Below are positions 41,766 to 53,740 of a stretch of 64,000 nucleotides of DNA, piece by piece. The stretch comes from Theocolax elegans (taxonomy: Eukaryota > Arthropoda > Insecta > Hymenoptera > Cerocephalidae): positions 10,699,703-10,763,702 of the forward strand of contig CM047431.1 of NCBI GenBank assembly GCA_026168455.1, given 5' to 3'. The first letter of the stretch is position 1; every line of letters starts with the position of its first letter. The notes beneath the pieces were generated by a model that ran no database searches, was not told where the DNA came from, and saw only the letters and a list, made by a program, of their open reading frames with translations. Position numbers and translations under genes: made by a program.

Positions 41766-43515
41766 CAGATAGACAGATAGACAGATAGATTGATAGATAG
41801 ACATATAGACATATAGATTGATAGATAGCCAGCTAGATAGACAATAGACAGGTAGACAGACAGACAGATAGACAGAGAGATAGTCAGACAGACAGACAAA
41901 CAGACAGACAGACGGGCAGACGGACAGACGGACAGACAGACAGATAGATAGTTAGGCAGATAGACAGACAGACAGACAGACAGACATATAGACAGATACA
42001 CAGATAGACAGATAGACAGATAGATAGATAGACAGATATACAGATAGATAGACACATAGATTGATAAATAGCCAGATAGATAGACGATAGACAGGTAGAC
42101 AGACAGTCAGACAGTCATACAGGCAGACAGACAGATAGACAGATATATAGATAGATAGATAGACAGACAGATAGACAGATAGATAGATAGATAGACAGAT
42201 AGACAGGTAGACAGGCAGACAGATAGACAGACAGACAGATAGACAGAGAGATAGTCAGACAGACAGACAAACAGACAGACAGACGGACAGACGGACAGAC
42301 GGACAGACGGACAGACGGACTGACGGACAGACGGAAAGACATGTAGACAGATAGACAGATAGACAGATAGCCCGATAGATAGATAGATAGGTAGACAGAC
42401 AGACAGACATACAGACAGACAAACAAACAGAGAGATAGACAGATAGATATACAGATAGATAGACAGACAGACAGGTAGATAGATGGACAGACAGATAGAC
42501 AGATAGATAGATACAGCCAGATAGATAGTTTGAAAGACAGACACATAGACAGGTAGATAGATAAATAGATAGATAGACAGATAGACAGATAGGTTGATAG
42601 ATAGACAGATAGACAGAGAGATAGACAGACAGACAGGTAGATAGATGGACAGACTGATAGACAGATAGATAGATATAAAGCCAGATAGATAGCTAGAAAG
42701 ACAGGCAGACAGTCAAACTGACAGACAGACGAACAGACGGACAGACTGACAGATAGATAGATAAATAGCCAGATAGATAGACGATAGACAGGTAGACAGA
42801 TAGACAGATAGATTGATAGATAGATAGACAGATATACAGTTACGATAGAGACAGACAGACAGGTAGATAGATGGACAGACAGATAGACAGACAGACAGAT
42901 AGATAGACAGATAGACAGATAGACATATAGACAGATAGACAGACAGACAGATAGATAGATAGACGATAGACAGATAGACAGGTAGACAGGCAGACAGATA
43001 GACAGATATAGATAGATAGATAGACAGATAGACAGACAGATAGACAGGTAGACAGATAGACAGATAGACAGGTAGACAGATAGACAGACAGACAGATAGA
43101 CAGACAGACAGATAGATAGACAGATAGACAGATAGACAGATAGACAGGTAGACAGGCAGACAGATAGACAGATAGACATATAGACAGATACACAGATAGA
43201 CAGATAGACAGACAGACAACAGACAGACAGACGGGCAGACGGACAGACGGACAGACAGACAGATAGATAGTTAGGCAGATAGACAGACAGACAGACAGAC
43301 AGACATATAGACAGATACACAGATAGACAGATAGATAGATAGATAGATAAACAGATAGATAGATAGACAGATAGACAGATAGATTGATAGATAGACAGAT
43401 AGACATATAGATGGATAGATAGCCAGCTAGATAGACGATAGACAGGTAGACAGACAGTCATACAGACAGGCAGACAGATAGATAGATAGATAGATAGATA
43501 GATTGACAGATAGAC

Positions 43516-43554
<39 letters not shown>

Positions 43555-45116
43555 CAGATAGACAGATAGACAGATAGATTGATAGATAGACATATAGACA
43601 TATAGATTGATAGATAGCCAGCTAGATAGACAATAGACAGGTAGACAGACAGACAGATAGACAGAGAGATAGTCAGACAGACAGACAAACAGACAGACAG
43701 ACGGGCAGACGGACAGACGGACAGACAGACAGATAGATAGTTAGGCAGATAGACAGACAGACAGACAGACAGACATATAGACAGATACACAGATAGACAG
43801 ATAGACAGATAGATAGATAGACAGATATACAGATAGATAGACACATAGATTGATAAATAGCCAGATAGATAGACGATAGACAGGTAGACAGACAGTCAGA
43901 CAGTCATACAGGCAGACAGACAGATAGACAGATATATAGATAGATAGATAGACAGACAGATAGACAGATAGATAGATAGATAGACAGATAGACAGGTAGA
44001 CAGGCAGACAGATAGACAGACAGACAGATAGACAGAGAGATAGTCAGACAGACAGACAAACAGACAGACAGACGGACAGACGGACAGACGGACAGACGGA
44101 CAGACGGACTGACGGACAGACGGAAAGACATGTAGACAGATAGACAGATAGACAGATAGCCCGATAGATAGATAGATAGGTAGACAGACAGACAGACATA
44201 CAGACAGACAAACAAACAGAGAGATAGACAGATAGATATACAGATAGATAGACAGACAGACAGGTAGATAGATGGACAGACAGATAGACAGATAGATAGA
44301 TACAGCCAGATAGATAGTTTGAAAGACAGACACATAGACAGGTAGATAGATAAATAGATAGATAGACAGATAGACAGATAGGTTGATAGATAGACAGATA
44401 GACAGAGAGATAGACAGACAGACAGGTAGATAGATGGACAGACTGATAGACAGATAGATAGATATAAAGCCAGATAGATAGCTAGAAAGACAGGCAGACA
44501 GTCAAACTGACAGACAGACGAACAGACGGACAGACTGACAGATAGATAGATAAATAGCCAGATAGATAGACGATAGACAGGTAGACAGATAGACAGATAG
44601 ATTGATAGATAGAGAGATAGACATATAGATTGATAGATAGCCAACTAGATAGACAATAGACAGGTAGACAGACAGACAGATAGACAGAGAGATAGTCAGA
44701 CAGACAGACAAACAGACAGACCGACGGGCAGACGGACAGACGGACAGACAGACAGATAGATAGTTAGGCAGATAGACAGACAGACAGACGGACAGACATA
44801 TAGGCAGATACACAGATAGACAGATAGACAGATAGACAGATAGATAGATAGACAGATAGACAGATAGATAGACAGATAGATTGATAAATAGCCAGATAGA
44901 TAGACTATAGACAGGTAGACAGTCAGACAGACAGTCATACAGGCAGACAGACAGATAGACAGATAAATAGATAGATAGACAGACAGATAGACAGATAGAT
45001 AGATAGATAGATAGACAGATAGACAGATAGATTGATAGACAGACAGATAGACAGATAGATTGATAGATAACCAGCTAGACAGACGATAGACAGGTAGACA
45101 GACAGACAGATAGACA
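41079..45116. repeat. GATA/GACA (Bkm-like) satellite array, segment 1
   Basis: About 4 kb is made almost wholly of the tetramers GATA and GACA in irregular order, with rarer GATT, GGCA and GTCA variants. Within it a block of about 1.27 kb (41550-42820) recurs at 43340-44610, offset 1,789 bp, with long stretches identical. The long minus-strand frames rich in CLSVYLSIYLS are repeat artefacts. GATA/GACA arrays are known from snake Bkm DNA and from sex-linked repeats of other animals; a similar role here is not shown. Confidence 0.9.
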
Positions 45117-45512
45117 GATTGATTGATTGATTGTTCTTTATTTGGCTTTATGGGGTAAATACCCCGTAAGCACTATTAGCATGAAATACAATGATATACA
45201 GAAAATAAAATAAAATAACAATATGTGTAATATACAAAAACATTATCAATAAATACCGATAAATACAAGAGCAGTGACTAGATATAATATAATAATAGAA
45301 TGTAAAATAATTTAGAAAAGCATATGTACAATTATTTAAAAAAATAAATAAATACTTAAAACTACACAACAATAAATAAATAAATTAACTTAACTGCTCT
45401 TTGCAGGCATCGCTGAAGTTTAACAATTTTAATAAAGTTAGTTGAACTATAAAATTTAAGACTTAATAAGCTAAGCGCTGTAACAATTTTTAAAAACAAC
45501 TAAGAATGTAAA

Positions 45513-48500
45513 TTACGCAGCATCCAGGTGAGGGATGGACCTCGGCAATAAGCCCTCAGACACCACCCGCAAGGACCAGGCTGTTTGGTCGAGCCCAGAC
45601 AAATGATTAAATAGTGTAGTTTTGAATTCGTTGAAGCATGAAGGGTTAAAGTTGATGACAGGGAGCTGATTCAAAATGCGGTTGGAGGTAATGATAAATG
45701 ACCTATTTAAGGCTTCTGTGCGCGGAGGAAAATACATGAGCGATTTGGGAGGATGACGGGAGGAAGAGCGAGGATTTTGGCCGGAGGTATTAAGCAAGGT
45801 GAAATGGTCAGCTAGATATGAGGGTGAATTGTGAGCAATGATATTAAATGCTAGGGAGCCGATGAGATATTAACGCCTGGACTCAACCGACAGCCATTTT
45901 AAACCGAGTCTAAACGGGGTGACGTGTTCACGTCTCGCTATGTTGCCCCACACAAATCTGACGCAGGCATTCAACAATCTTTGAAGCTTGATATTTTTAG
46001 TCTGATCTACATCATTATACACTGCGCACGCATAGTCTAAATGGGGAAAAATAAGCGTTTCAACTAGACTCTTGCGAAGCTTAATCGATAATGATTTATT
46101 GTAATAGCGGAGAGAATGTAGAACACCGTGGACGCGCCTAGAGATTGACATGACCTGCTTAGACCAATCGAGGGTAGGGGTGATCAGCAACCCAGTGATT
46201 TAACCACACTCTCGTAATCCAGCAAGTCATTACCCAGTTTAACCTTCGGGGCAGTGTTCAGGTTGATACGCGAAATAAAAGCCTGACTGCCCAGGATCAT
46301 TACCTTCGTCTTTTTAACATTCAGTGAGAGGCCATTTTCTAATGCCCAATTTGCGATCGCATTCGCATCGTGAGATACGCGTTGAACACCAGCGTCGAAG
46401 TCAGATGGAAAGAACGAATGGTAAACCTGGGCATCATCGGCAAATAACATATGATTGCTATACTTTAAAACCTTAGGTAAATCATTAATGAAAATGGAAA
46501 ATAAGATCGGACCCAGAACACTGCCCTGAGGCACACCAGCATTCACCTCCAGCCAATCAGAAAACATGCCAACCTCGTCCACAACGGCCTGTTTGCGACC
46601 CACAAGGTATCTGTAAAACCAGTTAAGTACTAAGTCTGTACAGCCGATGTCGCCCAGCTTGCGGATGAGCTTATCGTGTGGGACTGTATCAAAGGCCTTG
46701 GAGAAATTAAATAAGACTAGGATCGTAATCATTCTGGAGTCAATTGCTCTTCTAACGTCATCTAACACCCCCAGAAGAGCTGATTGAGTACTATGGCCCT
46801 TTCGAAAGCCCGCTTGCCTGTCAATTAACAAATGATTAGATTCGAGGTACTCAACCAGCTGATCATGTACTAATCTCTCCAAAACCTTTGAGATCTCACA
46901 AAGCTTGGCAATTGGTCTTGTGTGTAAACACGATTCTAACCTGCTCGACTTCGCCAACGGGAACAGCACGACCCTCTTCCAGAAATCGGGGAACCATCCA
47001 GCAGAAAGCATACCATTAAAGAGTTCCGTTAATGGTAGGGTAAATTGTGGTTCCAACAGTTTTAACATATTGACAGATAGGCCATCGATGCCCGACGCTT
47101 TGGAAGAAGCTCTAGCAATAGTCCGCTGAACTTTTTTGGCTGACACAGGTAGGAAGCTGAATGAAGGAGACGTTGGAAAGTGACAAATATTAGAAATGAT
47201 GGATGCGAATGAATGAATAGAGAATGGTGAAGAATGATTTGAAACAGAAGCATAGTAATTGTTGAGTTGATGAATTGTAAAATATTTTAATGGCGAAGGA
47301 TTGGACTTCATGCCCAGACCCATATTTTTGAGTAGTTTCCAGGACTTAGTAGAGTCTTTTTCATTATCAAGCTTTACTTGTAAGTAGCGAAATTTACTAG
47401 AGTTTATAGTGTTCTTAGCTCTATTCCTCAACTGCTTATATACATTGTAGTCAGAAAACAAGCCAGAGTTACGAAACTGCTTAAAAGCATCATTCTTTGC
47501 CTTAATAATAGTTTTTATTTCTTGAGTAACCCATGGCTTGTGCTTTGTTTTAATTGTAACTAATTTAGATGGTGCTATGACATTGAACGTTGATGAAATG
47601 GAACTACAGAGGGAGGATAATGATGATGAAAGTAGGTCGAAATGATTAGATGAAAAAGATCGTAAAGGAGTGGGCTGGTCGGGCCAGGTAAATGAAGTTG
47701 AATCTGAGACTGCTGAAGATTGAAGTAATGAATTATGTGATTGATCCAGAAATGAAGTGAAGGTGGTAGCAAGTTGGAGGAGGTTGATCTTCTCCAAGTC
47801 CCTAACGCAGAACCTCTTGACTTGGTCCGGCGTCTCATTAATCATAAGGGAGATGCTAATGGCATCATGCCCCGCCGCAAAGGGAGAATCAGATTTATTA
47901 TAAACATAATCAGGCACTGGTTCACGAACCCGGAAAAGATCCAACCAGGTATGAGATGATCCCGCCGACGTCACAGCGTGGTGCGTAGGTTCTGATGGAA
48001 TAAGGAAAAGGCCTAGAGCCGATATACTCCCCTTCAACATATTCGCTGCAGCATTAGAAGATGACATATCAATGTTGAGATCGCCAGTAATAATAACATG
48101 TTTATAGTTGGGGAGAAAGTCAGCAAGAACATCAAAGAACTCCGTAGGGTAAGCAGCAGAAGGTCTGCGATACACCACTGCCAACGCCAACGCCAACGTT
48201 TTGTTTAATACACGCAATATAAGAAATTCGGGGGCGTTAGAGAAGACAGGATCGGAGTGAGCTATGATGCTCACAGTAAGCCCATTCCGAACATACGCCG
48301 CCACACCACCACCCTCCTTACCTACACGATCCAACCGATACAGAGCATAGCCTGGTAATTGAAGAATTTCAGAGGAATCGCTTTCAGTAAAGAAGGTTTC
48401 CGTGATGGCTATGACATCGTGGGATTCAGGAAAAACAATAGCTTCGATAGATGAAAAATGAGTTTTTAAGCGATTAATATTAGTATGGAAAATGTTGAAT

Positions 48501-48541
48501 GAGTTAGATGATTTGACGTTCCCGACCCGACCTGCCCTGTC
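45513..48541 (-). pseudogene. LINE E ORF2 (endonuclease and reverse transcriptase) with three visible lesions
   Basis: The frame is open immediately after the ORF1 stop and in the same phase. It carries the endonuclease start (FNIFHTNINRLKTHFSS, DVIAITETFF), GDLNID, SAGHDAIS, and an RT with RQAGFRKGHSTQ, LFNFSKAFDTVPHD, VPQGSVLGPILFSIF and FADDAQVYHSF. No ATG precedes the endonuclease. Lesions: the first catalytic Asp of RT motif A, present in copies A and B as LFDF, is Asn here; one base is missing near 46187 (after VKSLGC); a TAA lies near 45870 (after VESRR). The C-terminus then continues to a stop at 45513 (IPHLDAA). The copy is therefore inactive, though little decayed. Confidence 0.85.
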
Positions 48542-49375
48542 TCATTTAGTATGAGGCGAGAGCGGAGGAAGTTTATTTATGTCAGCTTCCGAAGTTACGC
48601 GCATGAGTGGACCATCCCTCACCTTTCGTACAAATACACTTAAATTATAGACAATAGTCCTCGCGTAGCCTAACTCTTTACATTTAAAGGTTGCCGCTTG
48701 CCAAAGGTCAAATAAAGGCTTGGGCCATAATGGCCGAATAAATAACATATGGTTACCGCCATCCCCAAAGATCTTTGACGCCGACTGCCCCTTTAATAAG
48801 TGCGCTCTATCCAAAATTAGGTCCCTGGCCGAGGCCGACGATAGCCGAAAAACTAAACCTCGGCTGCGCGGTTGAGCCGATGTTTCGCCCTCAGTAGCTG
48901 GTCTGGATCGCGGTAGCCAAGGTCTGGTCTCGACAACCTGCTTTGACATTAGAGGTAGCTTTATCGTGCCAAGTACCTTGTCGACAATGTCAATGTCAGA
49001 GAGGGACGACGATAATGGCAAGCCCGTAGCCAGAATCTCGCAAGTGTCTTTGATGTCAGGAGAAATCGCACAGGAAGGCGCATTCAAACCACAGCCGGAA
49101 GGTCTGTTTTCCTCCATGGCAACAATTCTCTGCTCTAGCTCGGAGTAACGTTCATTTATGCTGTCTAAACGCACCTCTGTGGCCGACTCCACTCGATCAA
49201 CGCGAGCATGTAGAGCCACAATATCCGCCCTCACTTCATCCAGTTTCCCCTCCACACGATCAACCTTCTCGACCACTGATTTTATGTCGCTTCGCAAATT
49301 GTCGATATTTAGCTGGAGGTTCGTCTGTAAGTTGCGCGCGAAGCTCTCCATCCACGGTGGTGTAGCACCCGCCAT
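48542..49375 (-). CDS. LINE E ORF1 (coiled-coil RNA-binding protein)
   Basis: The 277-codon frame from ATG at 49375 (MAGATPPWMESFARN) ends in TGA at 48544-48542; an upstream TTG extension (to 49567) is proline/arginine rich and probably leader. Residues ~20-95 form heptads typical of a coiled coil (IDNLRSDIKSVVEKVDRVEGK, LHARVDRVE, ELEQRIVAMEE). The C-terminal half has an RRM-like feel (EILATGLPLSSSLSD, GLVFRLSSASARDLIL). No zinc knuckle is present, in contrast to LINE F and the R1-clade ORF1. The role expected is coating of element RNA. The stop is followed in the same frame by ORF2. Confidence 0.75.
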   Translation of the reverse strand: MAGATPPWMESFARNLQTNLQLNIDNLRSDIKSVVEKVDRVEGKLDEVRADIVALHARVDRVESATEVRLDSINERYSELEQRIVAMEENRPSGCGLNAPSCAISPDIKDTCEILATGLPLSSSLSDIDIVDKVLGTIKLPLMSKQVVETRPWLPRSRPATEGETSAQPRSRGLVFRLSSASARDLILDRAHLLKGQSASKIFGDGGNHMLFIRPLWPKPLFDLWQAATFKCKELGYARTIVYNLSVFVRKVRDGPLMRVTSEADINKLPPLSPHTK

Positions 49376-50028
49376 TGCGTCGGCTTCAGGTGCGGTATCG
49401 TGCGACGCTTGATTGGGCGGCAGAGGCGTGGCGCCACGAGGTTGCTTGCACGCGCTTAGATACGGAGGAGGGCGGAGTGGGCGTGGCTGACGGCGCGGTG
49501 CGGCAGGTCGCGCTCGCTTGTCGCGGCAACCCAGGCGGTGGCGTCCTCGCTTCAATGGGAGCCGCAACTAGCGCTTTGGCTTTAGCCAACGCACAACAGC
49601 GACCTCAAAACAATGTGTGTGCGTGATGTTATTGCATAGTACACAAACCTCTGTATAATCTTTCCGCGTCAGTCGAGCACCACACACAAAACAGCCGCGC
49701 GACGTTGCCATTCGAATAACAAGGTGTCGATTCCGTTGACCTTGCGGTACGCGAATTCTGCTCGTGTGCGTAGGTTGGTAATCCTGCTCGCAGAACGCTG
49801 GACAAGCCGCCTTTTCGCAAACTCACAGGTAACCTCCAAAATGCCTTTAGTTGAAAAGCGATAAAGCGTGGGAACAGCTGACAGCAAAAACACAAACTAT
49901 TTATAAAAACAGGTACTGCTGTCAGTGTGCGTCCCAATGATTCCACTGGAAAATACTCGAGGCAAACGTGTGAGTATTATAAGTGTTATAGTGCGGAGCA
50001 AAAATCTAGGCTACTTTGTACTCACCGG

Positions 50029-50466
50029 AAGAGAGAGAGAGAGATAGTCAGACAGACAGACAAACAGACAGACAGACGGACAGACGGACAGACGGACAGA
50101 CGGACAGACGGACACACAGACAGACGGACAGACATATAGACAGATAGACAGATAGACAGATAACCCAATAGATAGATAGATAGGTAGACAGACAGACAGA
50201 CAGACATACAGACAGACAAATAAACAGAGAGATAGACAGATAGATATACAGATAGACAGACAGACAGACAGGTAGATAGATGGACAGACAGATAGACAGA
50301 TAGATAGATACAGCCCGATAGATAGTTAGAAAGACAGACAGAAAGACAGTCAAACTGACAGACAGACGAACAGACGGACAGACAGACAGATAGACAGATA
50401 GATTGATAGATAGCCAGCTAGATAGACAATAAACAGGTAGACAGACAGACAGATAGACAGAGAGAT

Positions 50467-50498
<32 letters not shown>

Positions 50499-50998
50499 GG
50501 TCAGACGAACAGACAGACAGACATGCAGACAGACAAATAATCAGAGAGATAGACAGATAGGTATACAGAGCGACAGCCAGACAGACAGGTAGATAGATAG
50601 ACAGACAGACAGACAGATAGATAGATAGAAAGCCAGATAGATAGCTAGAAAGACAGACAGACAGACAGTCAAACTAACAGACAGACGAACAGACGGACAG
50701 ACAGACAGATAGATAGATAGATAAATAGATAGACAGATACACAGATAGATTGATAGATAGCCAGATAGATAGACAGACAGATAGACAGATAGATAGATAG
50801 ATAGACAGACTGACAGACAAATAAACAGAGAGATAGACAGCTAGATATACAGATAGATATACAGATAGACATACAGACAGACAGATAGGTAGATAGATGG
50901 ACAGACAGATAGACAGATAGATAGACAGATAGATTGATAAATAGCCAGGTAGATAGATACAGCCAGATAGATAGCTAGAAAGACCGAAAGAAAGATAG
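50029..50998. repeat. GATA/GACA array, segment 2
   Basis: The array resumes beyond LINE E with the same tetramers (GACAGACGGACAGACGGAC-type runs). It ends where a foldback fragment begins (about 51004). Frames through it are artefacts. Confidence 0.9.
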
Positions 50999-51003
50999 TG
51001 AAA

Positions 51004-51415
51004 CTGAAGCAAAGTTATGAAGAAAATAAGAAATTGAAGATTATTAGGCCAAAAGAAACAATAAATTTTTCATATTAAATTTTGGCCTAATAGTCTTCAA
51101 TTTCTTATTTTCTTCATAACTTTGCTTCAAATTAAGCAATTTGAGCTCCTTTTTTTCAAACCATATCTACTTGAACTCAACTTTCTTCTGGTTTTTGGTT
51201 TGATTGTTTATCTTTATTTGTTTCCGAGTTATAAGCGACCGAATTGGAAGTAATTTTTACTTCTATTATTATTTGGATGTCGTATAACTTCCGTAAAAGT
51301 GGCCATTGGCAAGAGATAACTTGGCTTTCTTCATATTTTTATATTATAAAAGACATATCAAAGTTAGGATGAGATCCGTTTCCTGGAGGTCATGTACTTC
51401 CCTTGTTAGTCAAAA
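51004..51415 (-). repeat. Foldback element, right half
   Basis: This piece is nearly identical to 54013-54419, covering the palindrome centre and the entire right arm down to CATGTACTTCCCTTGTTAGTC. The left arm beyond the centre is absent; array DNA abuts it. Confidence 0.8.
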
Positions 51416-51818
51416 GAAAGAAAAGGGACGTTCCTCCAGGATTCCCGAAAGATCAACTTGATAAGAGATTAGGGGAGCTATGAAAGCTTAACATAGGAAT
51501 GAGATTTCTCGTGGCCCGTGCTTTCGAGGTGGCCCTGGAAAGGCCTGTTAGTACGTTATGTGGGGTGACAGGGAATAGAATAAGTAATAATATGTGAGTA
51601 TGAATAGTAATAAACTGAGTAGGGATGAAAGTTGTAGCTTAGTATAAGGTGTAGGCGTAATGAGTATGAGTTGGTCTAATGAGAAGCTGTCGAGATGAGG
51701 AGTTTAGTAGCATGCCCTGTTTCTGATCTTCCTTCCACATGTTTAAAGATTTAGATGCAAATCTAATTCTATTATTATAGTAATAACGTGCTCGGTCTAT
51801 CGAATTCAGACGAATATG
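51416..51818 (-). repeat. Noisy duplicate of a LINE H segment
   Basis: It follows the foldback half exactly as 54420-54830 does (AAAAGAAAGAAAAGGGAC..., GTGGCCCGTAGCTTTCGAGG, TAGTACGTTATGTGGGGTGACAGG), but with scattered small gaps about every 10-20 bases. LINE H at 54.4 kb lacks most of these gaps. It then joins the array at 51819. Either an old duplicate or poorly corrected sequence. Confidence 0.65.
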
Positions 51819-52190
51819 ACGGACAGACAGACAGATAGGCAGATTAGATAGATTAGACAGATAGAAGACAGAAAGACAGTCAAACTGACAGACAGACGAA
51901 CAGACGGACAAGAGAGACCAGATAGGCAGATTGATGATAGCCAGCTAGATAGACGATAGACAGATAGACAGATACATAGTAGGTAGAAGATAGACATATA
52001 GATGGATAGATAGATAGACAGACAGGCAGACAGGACAGGTAGATAGATAGACAGACAGTTAGACAGATAGACAGATAGATAGGTAGATAGACAGACAGAC
52101 AGACAGACAAAACAGACAAGCAAACGAACAAACGACAGTCAGAGAGATAGATGGATAGATAGATAGATAGATCGATTGATAGATTAGATA
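51819..52190. repeat. GATA/GACA array, segment 3
   Basis: This is the last piece of the array, with more single-base irregularities than segments 1 and 2 (for example GGACAAGAGAGACC). It ends at a palindromic foldback. Confidence 0.85.
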
Positions 52191-52850
52191 CTAACAAGGA
52201 GGGTTCCACCTTCCGGGAAACGATTATGTTGCACTTTAGAGCTATTTTCTGGTACTCAAATATGAAAGAATTCATATGAAATTCAATCTCATAGGCTGTT
52301 TGACGAAAGTTATACGCAGTTAACAAAAAATATGTTTAAGCTTAATCGTCAATAACTCGGAAAGAAATATACGCAGATATTCAAACTTAAATCCATTAAA
52401 AGTTTAGATCAAGTAGATATAGAATAAAAAGCTCAAATATCTCGATTTCGACAAAAGTTATGGAAAAAATAAGAATTAGACGAATATTTGCTTAAAAGTC
52501 TATCAAATTTTAATACTAAATTTCGTTAAAATTTTATCTAATTATTACTTTTTCCATAACTGTTGTCCATATTGAGATATTTGAGCTTCTTTTTTTTTAA
52601 ACTATATCTACTTTATCTCAACTATTTAATGGATTTAAGTTTGAATATCTGCATATATTTCTTTCCGAGTTATTGGCGATTAAGCTTATACATATTTTTT
52701 TCACAGTTTTTCGTTAACTGCGTATAACTTTCGTCAAACAGCCTATGAGATTGAATTTCATATGAATTCTTTCATATTTGAGTACCAGAAAATAGCTCTC
52801 AAAGTTGCAACAAAATCTGTTTCCCGGAAGGTGGAACCCCTCCTGGTAAG
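52191..52850. repeat. Palindromic foldback element, second subtype
   Basis: The left end CTAACAAGGAGGGTTCCACC and the right end (opposite strand) TTACCAGGAGGGGTTCCACC begin arms of about 320 bp that match throughout (GGAAACGATTATGTTGC versus GGAAACAGATTTTGTTGC; CAAATATGAAAGAATTCATATG on both). The centre is near 52510-52530. It shares the architecture and the terminal scheme AACAAGG-CC-TCCGGGAAACG with the other subtype but is clearly divergent. Confidence 0.8.
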
Positions 52851-53740
52851 TAAGTAAGTAAGTAATTAAGTAAGTACAACAAATGAGCGAACGAACGATC
52901 GAAGAAACAAACAAACAAATAAATAAATAAATACCCCAAATTAAAAATAAATCCATATATTTTAAATAAAAGAAGAATATAAAATAAAATGGTAAAGTGT
53001 TAAACTAAGAAGATAAATAAAATGGACGATACAGAAAAAGTGAAGTATAACTAGACAGACTAGAGATCTGGCAAGGGAGGGCTCGCAATCCCTTTGTGAC
53101 TAACCCTCATATCCCGAGCCTGGCGATCGAGCTCTAAAAGTTAAGATGATAGGGCGGATTTAAATGAAGCGGATAGAAGTGGATCGAAGTCGGTATAGGG
53201 GAGATGGTTAATTAGGCGAGCGGCAGTGATAATGAAGAAGTTATTTAAAGCCGCAGTTCTAGGAGGAAAGTAGTAAAGGGACGTAGGTGGGTGACACGAG
53301 GAGGACCGGGATGTGAATGATGCATCGCGCAGAATGAAGTGACGGGCAAAATTGGACGGGTATTTGTGAGAGATGATGTTAATTGTACAGGAACCTTATA
53401 ACGGGAGATCTTATAAGCTCGATCGACAGCCAACCTAGACGATAAGGCGTCACAGGTTCACGCTAGGGGATGTTCCCACACACAAAGCGTACGCACGCGT
53501 TTAGTAAGCGATGAAGTTTTAAGTTCTTAGTAGCTCAAGGTCTTTAAATATCGCACATGCGTTATCAAAATGAGGGAATACAAGCGCATTGTCAGATTTT
53601 TTGTTGTCTCTCAATAATTAAACTATTTTTGTTCAGGTACTCGGTGAGCTATCATGGAACAATTTCTCGAGAATTTTAGAGATTTCGCAAAGTTTAGCAA
53701 TGGGCCTAGTATCAGACGGCAAATCAACCCTGCTGACTTA

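Larger units (their letters stand above)
45117..50028 (-). mobile_element. LINE E, near full-length non-LTR retrotransposon inside the GATA/GACA array
   Basis: The minus-strand element has array sequence on both sides. Its 3' end at 45117 has (GATT)n, TTTATTTGG and the hairpin ATGGGGTAAATACCCC (45149-45164); its 5' end lies at about 50028 beside a short (GA)n. Order in transcription sense: leader (50028-49376), ORF1 (49375-48542), ORF2 (48541-45513), 3' UTR (45512-45133). At 4.9 kb it is the most complete copy of the A/B/E/G/H group. Confidence 0.85.

Noticed and set aside
41013..44938. Long minus-strand open frames rich in CLSVYLSIYLS (up to 492 codons), and similar ones at 50022-52326
   Set aside because: They are translations of GATA/GACA tetramer repeats, open in several frames because the repeat contains few stops in that phase. 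No start context or domain.
41079..52190. CRISPR-like repeat array
   Set aside because: Short tetramers without spaced unique sequences, in a eukaryotic context full of retrotransposons.
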